A DNA stretch of 64,000 bases, taken from the NCBI RefSeq assembly GCF_021654035.1, contig NZ_JAJPDW010000003.1:1-64000 (forward strand), written 5' to 3'. The translations under genes were made by a program, and so were the position numbers. The notes below the pieces were generated by a model. That model worked only from the letters and a program-made list of their open reading frames with translations. It was not told where the DNA came from and did not search any database. Below, piece after piece: positions 18,356 through 26,860 of the stretch (its first letter is position 1; every line of letters starts with the position of its first letter). The DNA comes from Microbacterium aurantiacum. Lineage in GTDB: Bacteria; Actinomycetota; Actinomycetes; Actinomycetales; Microbacteriaceae.

Positions 18356-19201
18356 TCAGCCGACGGTGTAGTCGACGATGACAGGGGAGTGGTCGCTCCA
18401 GCGGGTGTCCCAGGATGCCGCACGCTCGACGCGGTAGTCGGTGACGCGTTCGGCGAGGGCTGGGCTGGCGAGGTGGTAGTCGATCCGCCATCCGGTGTCG
18501 GTGTCGAAGGCGCGGCCCCGCATCGACCACCACGTGTAGGGGCCCTCGACCTCGCCGGCGGCCCGTCGACCGACGTCGACCCATCCGAGACCCGTCCCGC
18601 GTTCGCCGTCGGCCGTGTCGACCTCGACCCCGTCCGGCGCGAGGAAGCGGTCGAAGTACGCCCGCTCACGGGGGAGGAACCCGGCCTTCTTGCGGTTGCC
18701 CTTCCAGTTGCGGATGTCGAGTTCGCGGTGGCCGACGTTGAGGTCGCCGGTGACCAGGGCGAGGGGGGTGGCGGCGGTCATCTCCGGCATCCGCTTCTCC
18801 ATCGCGTCGAGGAAGGCGTACTTGGCGTCCTGCCGGGGAGTGCCGGCCTCGCCCGTGTGGACGTAGGCGCTCACGACCGTGACGACCTCCGCCCCGACGG
18901 TGATGTCGGCTTCGATCCAGCGCCCCGCGGCGTCGACGGTGTCGTCGGAGAAGCGGGCGCGCGCGGCGGTCACCGGGGTTCGGGTGGCGATCGCCACACC
19001 GGCGCGGCCCTTCGCCAGCGCCTCGTCGCCGACGGTCTCCCACCCCGGCAGCGCGGCCCGCAGCTCGGCCTCGGTCGCGCGCACCTCCTGCAGGGTCAGG
19101 ACGTCGACGTCGGCGGCGTCGAGCCACTCGTGCATGCCCTTCCTGGCGGCGGCACGGATGCCGTTGACATTGACCGAGGCGATGCGAAGGCGGCGAGGCA
19201 C
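18356..19201 (-). CDS. xth: Exodeoxyribonuclease III / AP endonuclease
   Basis: A 281-residue member of the exonuclease-endonuclease-phosphatase fold that cuts at abasic sites. IASVNVNGIRAAARKG starts the fold, LTLQEVRATEAEL carries the metal-binding glutamate, GDLNVGHRELDIRN the catalytic Asp-Asn, and SDHSPVIVDY the terminal Asp-His. It would act after the glycosylase encoded two genes away. GTG 19201 follows TAGGCT by 7 bases. Confidence 0.93.
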   Translation of the reverse strand: MPRRLRIASVNVNGIRAAARKGMHEWLDAADVDVLTLQEVRATEAELRAALPGWETVGDEALAKGRAGVAIATRTPVTAARARFSDDTVDAAGRWIEADITVGAEVVTVVSAYVHTGEAGTPRQDAKYAFLDAMEKRMPEMTAATPLALVTGDLNVGHRELDIRNWKGNRKKAGFLPRERAYFDRFLAPDGVEVDTADGERGTGLGWVDVGRRAAGEVEGPYTWWSMRGRAFDTDTGWRIDYHLASPALAERVTDYRVERAASWDTRWSDHSPVIVDYTVG

Positions 19202-19208
19202 GACGGAC

Positions 19209-19214
19209 AGCCTA
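19209..19214 (-). promoter_or_regulatory. -10 box TAGGCT, leaderless type
   Basis: TAGGCT ends 7 bases before GTG 19201 of the exonuclease gene. Confidence 0.5.
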
Positions 19215-19237
19215 ACCGCGGGTCAGGACACCCGATC

Positions 19238-20518
19238 TCAGGACTCGTGCTCGGCGCTCAGCGAGTGCACGTGCGCCACGTGGGCGGCGTGACCGCGCGT
19301 CACGGGAGCAGCGGGGGTCGACGCCTCGACCTCGGCGAGCTCGGCCCGCGCCGCGCGGAGGTGCCGTGCGGTGATCGGCCGGCGGTACCAGGGTGCCCCG
19401 GTGTGCGCCTCCTCGGCCGTCCGCAGGCGCACGTGCGCGGCGGTCAGCAGCGCCCGGTGCTCGAGCGCGAGGCGCTCCTCCTCGGAGAGCTCGATGAGCG
19501 GGACGTCATCGTCGGATGCCGCGACGGCGATCCACGCGGCCGCGGTGAGGATGATGATCCCGATGATGCGGAACCACAGCAGGAGCCCCACGAAGATCGC
19601 GAAGGTCGCCAGAAGCGGATTCGAGGGGGTGTAGAGGAAGAGCCAGCCGGTGAACAGCTGCAGGACCGTGATCGCCCCACCGCCGAGGAGGGCGCCGGGA
19701 ACGATCCGCCGCCACCGGAGCGACGTGCCGGTGAGGAACCGGATGAGGGCCGCGAGGGCGGCGGAGAAGACGAGGAACGAGATCGCGATCGACCCGAGGC
19801 GCACCGCGACCTCGTACCACCCGGTCGCCTCGGTCCAACCGAAGAGGGAGAAGATCAGCTGCAGCGCCCAGGTGCCGAACGACGTCGCGGCGAACCCGAG
19901 GATGAGCGCCACCGCGAACAGCACCGCCCCGAACAGGTCGCGGCTCTTCAACATGAAGTAGCTGCGGAGGTCGGGACGGAGCCCGAAGATGTCGCGCACG
20001 GCGCGGCGGGTGAAGGTGACGAAGCCGATGGCGGTCCACAGCAGCGTTCCGAACGCGATGGCGCCGGTGATGGACAGCAGGCTGGTCGATCCGGTGGCGA
20101 TCGCCGTCACCTGGTCGGGGGTGAAGAGTCCCTCGTCGGAGATGAGCCCGGGGATGTAGGAGTTGATCGCGCTGATCATCGCGTTCACGACGTCCTGATT
20201 GCCCCCGAGCCAGAGCCCCAGGACGGCGAAGGCCACGTAGATCCCGGCGAACGTCGCGAACAGGGCCTGGTAGCTCACGCCCGCCGCGAGGAGGAACCCG
20301 TTGTGCTGCAGGAAGTGACGCCAGACCCGCACCGGGAACCAGGCCAGCGTCCGTCGGGTGATCTCCGTCGCCCGGCTGATCGGCTCGTCGAGGCGCTCGC
20401 GCAACTGCTCCTGCGTCGTCTCCCACCGCGCACGGAGCGTCTGCTCGTGCGCCGCGGCCGCCGCAGCCTCGGCGGCCGCGGCGCGGGAGCCGTCGACGCG
20501 GCGAGGAGCGGAACTCAC
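19238..20518 (-). CDS. YihY/BrkB-family inner membrane protein
   Basis: A 426-residue membrane protein with about six helices between residues 55 and 320. LAAGVSYQALFATFAGIYVAF and the later segments WRRIVPGALLGGGAITVLQLF and LLWFRIIGIIILTAAAWIAV follow the BrkB/YihY family. The biochemical role of the family is not settled, and the older ribonuclease BN label is wrong for it. The N-terminal 40 residues are alanine-rich and the C-terminal 100 are charged and histidine-bearing. GTG 20518 lies 6 bases after TAGTCT, whose TAG is the sdhB stop. Confidence 0.85.
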   Translation of the reverse strand: MSSAPRRVDGSRAAAAEAAAAAAHEQTLRARWETTQEQLRERLDEPISRATEITRRTLAWFPVRVWRHFLQHNGFLLAAGVSYQALFATFAGIYVAFAVLGLWLGGNQDVVNAMISAINSYIPGLISDEGLFTPDQVTAIATGSTSLLSITGAIAFGTLLWTAIGFVTFTRRAVRDIFGLRPDLRSYFMLKSRDLFGAVLFAVALILGFAATSFGTWALQLIFSLFGWTEATGWYEVAVRLGSIAISFLVFSAALAALIRFLTGTSLRWRRIVPGALLGGGAITVLQLFTGWLFLYTPSNPLLATFAIFVGLLLWFRIIGIIILTAAAWIAVAASDDDVPLIELSEEERLALEHRALLTAAHVRLRTAEEAHTGAPWYRRPITARHLRAARAELAEVEASTPAAPVTRGHAAHVAHVHSLSAEHES

Positions 20519-20524
20519 CTCAGC

Positions 20525-20530
20525 AGACTA
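20525..20530 (-). promoter_or_regulatory. -10 box TAGTCT overlapping the sdhB stop
   Basis: TAGTCT ends 6 bases before GTG 20518. Its first three bases are the stop codon of sdhB, so the membrane protein gene may be transcribed from inside the sdh operon end. Confidence 0.5.
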
Positions 20531-21313
20531 GCGACCGCTGAGGACCGCCTGCTTGACCTCGGCGATCGCCTTGGTCACCTCGATGCCGCGGGGGCACGCC
20601 TCGGTGCAGTTGAAGGTCGTGCGGCAACGCCACACGCCCTCCTTGTCGTTGAGGATGTCCAGACGCACGTCGCCGGCGTCGTCGCGCGAGTCGAAGATGA
20701 AGCGGTGCGCGTTGACGATCGCGGCGGGGCCGAAGTACTGCCCGTCGGTCCAGAACACCGGGCACGACGAGGTGCAGGCGGCGCAGAGGATGCACTTGGT
20801 CGTGTCGTCGAAGACCTCGCGGTCGACGATCGACTGCACGCGCTCCTTGCCCTTCTCCGGGGTGGAGTTCGCGATGAGGAACGGCTGGACCTCGCGGTAG
20901 GAGGCGAAGAACGGTTCCATGTCGACGATGAGGTCCTTCTCCAGCGGCAGGCCCTTGATCGCCTCGACGTAGATCGGCTTGGAGATGTCCAGGTCCTTGA
21001 TCAGCGTCTTGCAGGCGAGCCGGTTGCGACCGTTGATGCGCATGGCGTCCGACCCGCAGATGCCGTGGGCGCACGAGCGGCGGAACGCGAGCGAACCGTC
21101 GACCTCCCACTTGATCTTGTGGAGGGCGTCGAGCACGCGGTCGGTGGAGTACAGCTCCACGTCGTAGTCGACCCAGCGCGGCTCGGTGTCGGCTTCGGGG
21201 TCGAAGCGGCGCACGATGAAGGTGACGAGGAACGACTGGATGCCGGTGTCGCCGGCCTCCTCCGGGGCTGCGGGAGCTTCGGTGGTCTCGTCGACGACGG
21301 CGAGGCTGGCCAT
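20528..21313 (-). CDS. sdhB: Succinate dehydrogenase iron-sulfur subunit
   Basis: A 261-residue electron-transfer subunit of complex II. The [2Fe-2S] cysteines are in SCAHGICGSDAM and LACKT. The [4Fe-4S] and [3Fe-4S] cysteines are in CILCAACTSSCPVF and CTEACPRGIEV. The N-terminal 30 residues are an acidic/alanine-rich extension. Its ATG shares one base with the sdhA stop (TGATG). It passes electrons from SdhA to quinone at SdhC/SdhD. Confidence 0.96.
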   Translation of the reverse strand: MASLAVVDETTEAPAAPEEAGDTGIQSFLVTFIVRRFDPEADTEPRWVDYDVELYSTDRVLDALHKIKWEVDGSLAFRRSCAHGICGSDAMRINGRNRLACKTLIKDLDISKPIYVEAIKGLPLEKDLIVDMEPFFASYREVQPFLIANSTPEKGKERVQSIVDREVFDDTTKCILCAACTSSCPVFWTDGQYFGPAAIVNAHRFIFDSRDDAGDVRLDILNDKEGVWRCRTTFNCTEACPRGIEVTKAIAEVKQAVLSGR

Positions 21314-23127
21314 CAGTACTTCCTCTCCATGGGCTGGTAACGCGTGATCACGACCGGTTTCCAGTCGAGACGGATGTGGTCGTCCGCCTTCGAGGAGTGC
21401 GGGTCGCCCGACAGGTAGGTCATGGTGTGCTGCATGAAGTTCTCGTCGTCGCGCTTCGGGTAGTCGTCGCGCATGTGTCCGCCGCGGCTCTCGCGCCGGT
21501 TGCGGGCGGCGACGACGACGACCTCGGCGATGTCGAGGAGGAAGCCGAGCTCGACGGCTTCGAGCAGGTCGGTGTTGTACCGCTTGCCCTTGTCGTCGAC
21601 GTGGATGTTCTTGTAGCGCTCGCGCAGCTCCTCGATCGTGCCGAGCATCTCGGTGAGCGACTCCTCGGTGCGGAACACCTGCGCCTTGAAGTCCATCTCG
21701 TCCTGCAGCTTCTTGCGCAGGACCGCAATGCGCTCGGTGCCGCTTCCGGCCCGGAGGCCTTCGATCATCTCGCGGACCTCCTTGGCGGGATCCTCGGGGA
21801 GAGCGACGAAATCGGCATCCTTCACGTACTCGACCGCGTAGCGGCCGGCGCGCTTGCCGAAGACGTTGATGTCGAGCAGCGAGTTGGTGCCGAGGCGGTT
21901 GGAGCCGTGCACCGACACGCACGCGCACTCGCCGGCGGCGTACAGGCCCGGGACGACGGTGTCGTTGTCGGCGAGGACCTCCGCCTTGATGTTGGTCGGG
22001 ATGCCGCCCATCGCGTAGTGCGCGGTCGGCATGACCGGCACGGGCTCCACGACCGGGTCGACGCCCAGGTAGGTGCGGGCGAACTCGGTGATGTCGGGGA
22101 GCTTGGTCTCGAGCACCTCGGCACCGAGGTGGGTGCAGTCCAGCAGCACGTAGTCGCGGTGGGGGCCGGCGCCGCGGCCTTCGGCCACCTCTTGCACCAT
22201 GCACCGCGAGACGATGTCGCGCGGGGCGAGGTCCTTGATGGTGGGGGCGTAGCGCTCCATGAAGCGTTCCCCGGAGACGTTGCGCAGGATCGCCCCCTCG
22301 CCGCGGGCGCCTTCGGTGAGCAGGATGCCGAGGCCGGCGAGCCCGGTCGGGTGGAACTGGAAGAACTCCATGTCCTCCAGGGGCAGGCCCTTGCGCCAGA
22401 TGATCCCGACGCCGTCGCCCGTGAGGGTGTGGGCGTTGGAGGTCGTCTTGTAGATCTTGCCGAAACCGCCCGTGGCGAAGATGACGGCCTTGGACTGGAA
22501 GACGTGCAGCTCGCCGGTGGAGAGCTCGTAGGCGACGACGCCGGCGATCTGGGTCTTGCCCGCGGCATCCTTCACCGTGATGAGGTCGAGCACGTAGAAC
22601 TCGTTGAAGAAGTTGATGCCGAGCTTCACGCAGTTCTGGAACAGCGTCTGCAGGATCATGTGACCCGTGCGGTCGGCGGCGTAGCACGCGCGGCGCACCG
22701 GCGACTTGCCGTGCTCGGCGGTGTGGCCGCCGAAGCGGCGCTGGTCGATCTTGCCGTCCGGGGTGCGGTTGAACGGCAGACCCATGTTCTCGAGGTCGAT
22801 GACCGCGTCGATCGCCTCTTTTGCCAGGATCTCGGCCGCGTCCTGGTCGACGAGGTAGTCGCCGCCCTTGACCGTGTCGAAGGTGTGCCACTCCCACGAG
22901 TCCTCTTCGACGTTCGCGAGGGCCGCGGCCATGCCGCCCTGCGCGGCACCCGTGTGGGAACGCGTCGGGTACAGCTTGCTGATCACGGCGGTCTTCGCGC
23001 CGGGACCGGCCTCGATGGCCGCCCGCATCCCGGCGCCGCCGGCGCCGACGATGACGATGTCGAACTGGTGGTAGTGGACGCCGTCCTTGACGTAGCTGTC
23101 GGCGCTGTCGGTGCTCTGGGTGCTCAC
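21313..23127 (-). CDS. sdhA: Succinate dehydrogenase flavoprotein subunit
   Basis: A 604-residue catalytic subunit oxidising succinate to fumarate with covalent FAD. The dinucleotide fold is [18 protein letters not shown]; the flavin-linking histidine is in [35 protein letters not shown] and the catalytic arginine region [19 protein letters not shown] (here [18 protein letters not shown]) are intact. GTG 23127 is the start; it is 64 bases after sdhD. The operon order sdhC-D-A-B is standard. Confidence 0.96.
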   Translation of the reverse strand: MSTQSTDSADSYVKDGVHYHQFDIVIVGAGGAGMRAAIEAGPGAKTAVISKLYPTRSHTGAAQGGMAAALANVEEDSWEWHTFDTVKGGDYLVDQDAAEILAKEAIDAVIDLENMGLPFNRTPDGKIDQRRFGGHTAEHGKSPVRRACYAADRTGHMILQTLFQNCVKLGINFFNEFYVLDLITVKDAAGKTQIAGVVAYELSTGELHVFQSKAVIFATGGFGKIYKTTSNAHTLTGDGVGIIWRKGLPLEDMEFFQFHPTGLAGLGILLTEGARGEGAILRNVSGERFMERYAPTIKDLAPRDIVSRCMVQEVAEGRGAGPHRDYVLLDCTHLGAEVLETKLPDITEFARTYLGVDPVVEPVPVMPTAHYAMGGIPTNIKAEVLADNDTVVPGLYAAGECACVSVHGSNRLGTNSLLDINVFGKRAGRYAVEYVKDADFVALPEDPAKEVREMIEGLRAGSGTERIAVLRKKLQDEMDFKAQVFRTEESLTEMLGTIEELRERYKNIHVDDKGKRYNTDLLEAVELGFLLDIAEVVVVAARNRRESRGGHMRDDYPKRDDENFMQHTMTYLSGDPHSSKADDHIRLDWKPVVITRYQPMERKY

Positions 23128-23191
23128 AGGGAGGATGCCTTCGTTTCGTGCTGCTGCGTCGTCGGGAAGGAGGGGGCGATCAGCGCGCCGG

Positions 23192-23650
23192 TCACAGGGC
23201 CGCGCACGTCTCGATCAGCCAGTCGGTGCTGGAGCTCTCGATGCCCAGGCACGGGTCGAAGGTGAACACGACCAGCGTGCCGAGGACGATGAGGAATCCG
23301 GCCGAGAGCCACAGGGCCCACACCAGCACGCGGCGGGTGGTCTCGTGGGTGACATAGTCGTTCACGATCGTGCGCATGCCGTTGGCGCCGTGGATGAGCG
23401 CGAGCCAGAGCATCAGCACGTCCCACCACTGCCAGAACGGGCTGGCGAACTTGCCGGCGACGAACGCGAAGTCGATGCCGCTGATGCCCTCGCCGAGCAT
23501 GAGGTTCACGAACAGGTGGCCGAAAATGAGGATGATCAGCGCGACGCCGGAGACGCGCATGTAGATCCAACCCCACTTCTCCAGGTTGGGTCCGCTCTTA
23601 CGGGCGGGGGTGCGCGGAGAGCGCGGGGCGGCGATGGTGTCGGCGGTCAT
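23192..23650 (-). CDS. sdhD: Succinate dehydrogenase membrane anchor SdhD
   Basis: A 152-residue protein with three membrane helices: after residue 30 ([20 protein letters not shown]), around 75-95 and around 115-135. The segment [16 protein letters not shown] carries the likely heme-ligand histidine. With SdhC it anchors SdhA/SdhB and binds quinone. The ATG shares a base with the sdhC stop. Confidence 0.9.
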   Translation of the reverse strand: MTADTIAAPRSPRTPARKSGPNLEKWGWIYMRVSGVALIILIFGHLFVNLMLGEGISGIDFAFVAGKFASPFWQWWDVLMLWLALIHGANGMRTIVNDYVTHETTRRVLVWALWLSAGFLIVLGTLVVFTFDPCLGIESSSTDWLIETCAAL

Positions 23651-24084
23651 CAGTTCCCCCCTCCGACCTCGGAGAAGACGAACATGAGGTGGCGGACCGT
23701 GAACGGGATCATCGTCACCGCCCACAGGCCCAGCACCCCCCACCACAGCTGTCGCTGGTGGCGGGTGGCCCAAGCCCAGAAGTCGACCAGGATGATGCGC
23801 AGCCCGTTGAAGGCGTGGTACACGACCGCGGCGACGAGGACGACCTCGCCGATGCCCATGAGCGGGTTCTTGTACGTGCTCATGACCGCGTCGTACGCCT
23901 CGGGCGAGACCCGGATCAGCGCCGTGTCCAGGATGTGGACCAGCAGGAAGAAGAAGATGGCGATTCCGGTGATGCGATGCAGCACCCACGACCACATGCC
24001 TTCGTTGCCGCGGTAGAGCGTCCCCCGCGGCACCTTCGACGTGGTCGCGGATGCCGGCGGTGTGACGCGTGCTGGTGCAGACAC
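23650..24084 (-). CDS. sdhC: Succinate dehydrogenase cytochrome b subunit SdhC
   Basis: A 144-residue protein with three helices. LHRITGIAIFFFLLVHILD contains the conserved His-Arg and the helix I histidines, and VYHAFNGLRIILVDF the heme-ligand histidine. GTG 24084 is chosen because GGGAGG lies 8-9 bases upstream and the residues before it are not family-like. It opens the sdh operon; the 260 bp upstream to the divergent manC gene hold no further gene. Confidence 0.9.
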   Translation of the reverse strand: MSAPARVTPPASATTSKVPRGTLYRGNEGMWSWVLHRITGIAIFFFLLVHILDTALIRVSPEAYDAVMSTYKNPLMGIGEVVLVAAVVYHAFNGLRIILVDFWAWATRHQRQLWWGVLGLWAVTMIPFTVRHLMFVFSEVGGGN

Positions 24085-24331
24085 GGCCGTCCTCCCTGGA
24101 TCGAGCGAGCGGTCCGCATGAACCCGGCGCTCGTGGCCGAATCGCGGAACCGGCACCCTGACGGTGCTGACTTCATCCTATTCCCGTCAGAAGGGCGGGG
24201 GCGACGGCGGCGGGATTCGCCTCCTCCATTCCGGGGGGATCCTGCCCGGGCGCGAAGATCGGCGCTTCTTTCGCTCCTCGGCGCGACACGCGCCGGACAC
24301 GTCCTCGTCATGGGCGCGAGACACCGCTCGT

Positions 24332-24337
24332 TACCCT
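24332..24337 (+). promoter_or_regulatory. -10 box TACCCT, leaderless type
   Basis: TACCCT ends 7 bases before ATG 24345 of the guanylyltransferase gene. Confidence 0.5.
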
Positions 24338-24344
24338 GGGTCTC

Positions 24345-25460
24345 ATGCCAGAGCCGATCGAGGACTTCTACGCCGTCATCCCCGCGGGAGGCATCGGGAG
24401 CAGGCTGTGGCCGCTGTCCCGTGCCGACGCGCCGAAGTTCCTGCACGACCTCACCGGTTCGGGGCACACGCTGCTCCGCGACACCTGGAACCGGCTCGAG
24501 CCGCTCTCCGGCCCCGACCGCATCGCCGTGGTCACCGGTCGCGCGCACCGTGCCGCGGTCGAGAAGGAACTGCCCGGCATCCCGGACCACAACGTCTTCC
24601 TCGAGTCCGAGCCGCGCGACTCCGCCGCGGCCATCGGTCTGGCCGCCGCGATCCTCTCTCGGCGGGATCCGGACGTGATCATCGGCTCGTTCGCCGCCGA
24701 CCACGTCATCCGCGTGCCGCACCTGTTCGAGTGGGCCGTGCGCCAGGCCGTCGCGACCGCGCGCGAGGGATACATCTGCACGATCGGCATCCAGCCGTCC
24801 GAGCCGTCCGTCGGCTTCGGGTACATCCGGAAGGGCAGCGAGCTGGTCGTGGACGGCGCCCCGGAGGCGGCGCTCGTGGACAGCTTCGTGGAGAAGCCCG
24901 ACCTGGAGCTGGCCAAGGAGTACTTCGCCGACCGGTCGTACCTGTGGAACGCGGGCATGTTCATCTCCCGCGCGGACGTGCTGCTCGGCGAGATCGCCGA
25001 GAACCAGCCCGAGCTCTACGCGGGCCTCATGGACCTCGCCGAGGCCTGGGACGACCGCGACCGCCGTGGTCCCGTCGTCGATCGGGTCTGGCCGACCCTG
25101 ACGAAGATCGCCATCGACTACGCCGTCGCCGAGCCCGCCGCCGAGCGCGGTCGTCTCGCGGTGATCCCCGGCCACTTCGACTGGGACGACGTGGGGGACT
25201 TCGCGAGCCTCGCGAAGCTCAACTCCCACGGGCGCAAGAACGATCTGGCGATCCTCGGCGAGAACGCCCGGATCCTCTCGGATGCCGCCAGCGGCATCGT
25301 CGTCAGCCAGACCTCGCGCGTGATCAGCCTCATCGGCGTCCGCGACATCGTGGTGGTCGACACCGACGACGCCCTGCTGGTGACCACGAGCGAGCACGCC
25401 CAGCGCGTGAAGGGCGTCGTCGACGCACTGAAGCTCACCGGGCGCGGCGACGTCCTCTGA
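24345..25460 (+). CDS. manC: Mannose-1-phosphate guanylyltransferase
   Basis: A 371-residue nucleotidyltransferase making GDP-mannose from mannose 1-phosphate and GTP for mannosylated glycans. The nucleotide loop is AVIPAGGIGSRLWPLSRADAPKFL, with the metal and substrate motifs SFAADHVI, FVEKPDLE and WNAGMF. The length is that of the single-domain form, without the C-terminal isomerase of the bifunctional type. A phosphomannomutase-type enzyme is encoded at 44949-46715. Confidence 0.92.
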   Translation: MPEPIEDFYAVIPAGGIGSRLWPLSRADAPKFLHDLTGSGHTLLRDTWNRLEPLSGPDRIAVVTGRAHRAAVEKELPGIPDHNVFLESEPRDSAAAIGLAAAILSRRDPDVIIGSFAADHVIRVPHLFEWAVRQAVATAREGYICTIGIQPSEPSVGFGYIRKGSELVVDGAPEAALVDSFVEKPDLELAKEYFADRSYLWNAGMFISRADVLLGEIAENQPELYAGLMDLAEAWDDRDRRGPVVDRVWPTLTKIAIDYAVAEPAAERGRLAVIPGHFDWDDVGDFASLAKLNSHGRKNDLAILGENARILSDAASGIVVSQTSRVISLIGVRDIVVVDTDDALLVTTSEHAQRVKGVVDALKLTGRGDVL

Positions 25461-25491
25461 CCTCGCGCACCACCACCGGGGACCGGTGTGG

Positions 25492-25530
25492 GATTGCGTC
25501 CTGTGTAACGAGAGATTGCGTCTTTGTAAC
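25492..25530 (+). promoter_or_regulatory. 22-bp direct repeat upstream of the BMP lipoprotein gene
   Basis: GATTGCGTC occurs at 25492-25500 and 25514-25522, each followed by TGTAAC (25504-25509, 25525-25530). The two copies are spaced by two helical turns. TAACCT (25527-25532) could be a -10. This AT-richer stretch is a candidate promoter-operator for the nucleoside operon. Confidence 0.45.
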
Positions 25531-25633
25531 CTTTCGCTCTCACAAGCCTCGCACCACTGCAACCGGGGCGTCGCAGTAGGTAACTTTGTGCAGTCCCCGT
25601 GAAAGTCTCGGGGCCGATCATGTGGAGGCTGAG

Positions 25634-26749
25634 TTGACCATCTCACGCACCAAGAAGCTCGTCGGTGTCACAGCCGCCGCGGGCATCGTCGCATTCCTCG
25701 CCGGCTGCGGCGCGGCCCCCGAGGCCGACACGTCCGACAGCGCCGCACCCGAAGCGGCTGACGACTTCATCCCCTGCCTCATCTCGGACGAGGGCGGCTG
25801 GAACGACCGCTCCTTCAACCAGTCCGCCAAGGAGGGCATGGACCGTGCCATCGACGAGCTGGGCGTCGAGGGCATCGAGCTCGAGTCGACCACGCCGAAC
25901 GACTACGGCCCCAACCTCGAGCAGCTCGTCGCCGAAGGCTGCACGCTGATCGTCTCGGTCGGCTTCAACCTCGCCGCCGCGACCGTGGAGTCGGCTCTGG
26001 CGAACCCCGAGATCAACTACGCGATCATCGACGACTACGCCGACACCGACTTCGACGGCACCACGGATGCCCCGAACATCAAGCCGCTCGTCTTCGACAC
26101 CGCGCAGGCGGCCTACCTCGGCGGATACGCCGCGGCATCCTGGTCCGCCGAGAACGGCGTGAACAAGGTCGGCACCTTCGGCGGCATGCAGATCCCCTCG
26201 GTCGCGGTCTTCATGGACGGCTACGAGCTGGGCGTGCAGAAGTACAACGAGGACAACGGCGCCAACGTCGAGGTCTTCGGTTGGGACACCGCGGCCCAGG
26301 AGGGTTCGTTCACCGGTGGCTTCGCCGCGAACGACACCGCCAAGCAGACCGCACAGGGCGTGCTCGACCAGGGCGTGGACGTCATCCTCCCCGTCGGCGG
26401 ACCGATTTACGTCAGCGCGGCCGCGGCCATCGCCGAGGGCGGCGGCGACGTCGTCATGCTCGGTGTGGACAGCGACCTCGCCGTCGCCGACCCGGACGTC
26501 GCCGACGTCACCCTCGTGTCGATCATGAAGGCGATCGACGTCGCCGTCTACGACGCGACCGTGGCCGCCGCCGGTGGCGACTTCGACGTCGCCCCCTACA
26601 TCGGCACGCTCGAGAACGAGGGCGTCAAGCTCTCCGGCTTCGGTGCGTTCGAGTCCGAGCTGCCCGAGGGCCTCATGGACGAGCTGATGGCGCTGCAGGA
26701 GCAGATCGTCTCCGGCGAGATCGTCGTGGAGTCCCCGAACTCCCCGTGA
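25634..26749 (+). CDS. BMP-family substrate-binding lipoprotein (nucleosides)
   Basis: A 371-residue lipoprotein anchored on the outer face of the membrane. The signal peptide ends at the lipobox LAGC, about residue 25. The rest matches the Bmp/PnrA family of nucleoside receptors: SDEGGWNDRSFNQSAKEGMD, VGFNLAAATVESALANPEINYAIID and GVDSDLAVADPD. The start is TTG 25634, supported by GGAGG five bases upstream. The ABC genes behind it and the salvage enzymes that follow indicate import of nucleosides. A strong hairpin separates it from the ATPase gene. Confidence 0.92.
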   Translation: MTISRTKKLVGVTAAAGIVAFLAGCGAAPEADTSDSAAPEAADDFIPCLISDEGGWNDRSFNQSAKEGMDRAIDELGVEGIELESTTPNDYGPNLEQLVAEGCTLIVSVGFNLAAATVESALANPEINYAIIDDYADTDFDGTTDAPNIKPLVFDTAQAAYLGGYAAASWSAENGVNKVGTFGGMQIPSVAVFMDGYELGVQKYNEDNGANVEVFGWDTAAQEGSFTGGFAANDTAKQTAQGVLDQGVDVILPVGGPIYVSAAAAIAEGGGDVVMLGVDSDLAVADPDVADVTLVSIMKAIDVAVYDATVAAAGGDFDVAPYIGTLENEGVKLSGFGAFESELPEGLMDELMALQEQIVSGEIVVESPNSP

Positions 26750-26765
26750 TCTGACATCACCCGAC

Positions 26766-26796
26766 GGGGCGAGCAGCGAATGACGCTGCTCGCCCC
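26766..26796 (+). terminator. Hairpin with T-run after the BMP gene
   Basis: A perfect 13-bp stem (26766-26778 with 26784-26796, loop AATGA), extendable outward by about seven more pairs, is followed by TTTTT at 26814-26818. It can act as a partial terminator or mRNA stabiliser so the receptor is made in excess over the transporter. Confidence 0.7.
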
Positions 26797-26848
26797 GCTG
26801 GGTGTCGAAGAACTTTTTCCGCCCTCCGCCCTGCGGAGCGGCCACAGG

Positions 26849-26854
26849 TAGGGT
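26849..26854 (+). promoter_or_regulatory. -10 box TAGGGT, leaderless type
   Basis: TAGGGT ends 6 bases before ATG 26861, so the ATPase and downstream genes may have a promoter of their own after the hairpin. Confidence 0.5.
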
Positions 26855-26860
26855 GCATTT

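Noticed and set aside
24085..24344. Riboswitch or small RNA between sdhC and manC
   Set aside because: Only a short GCACC/GGTGC hairpin is visible, with none of the conserved blocks of a known riboswitch.
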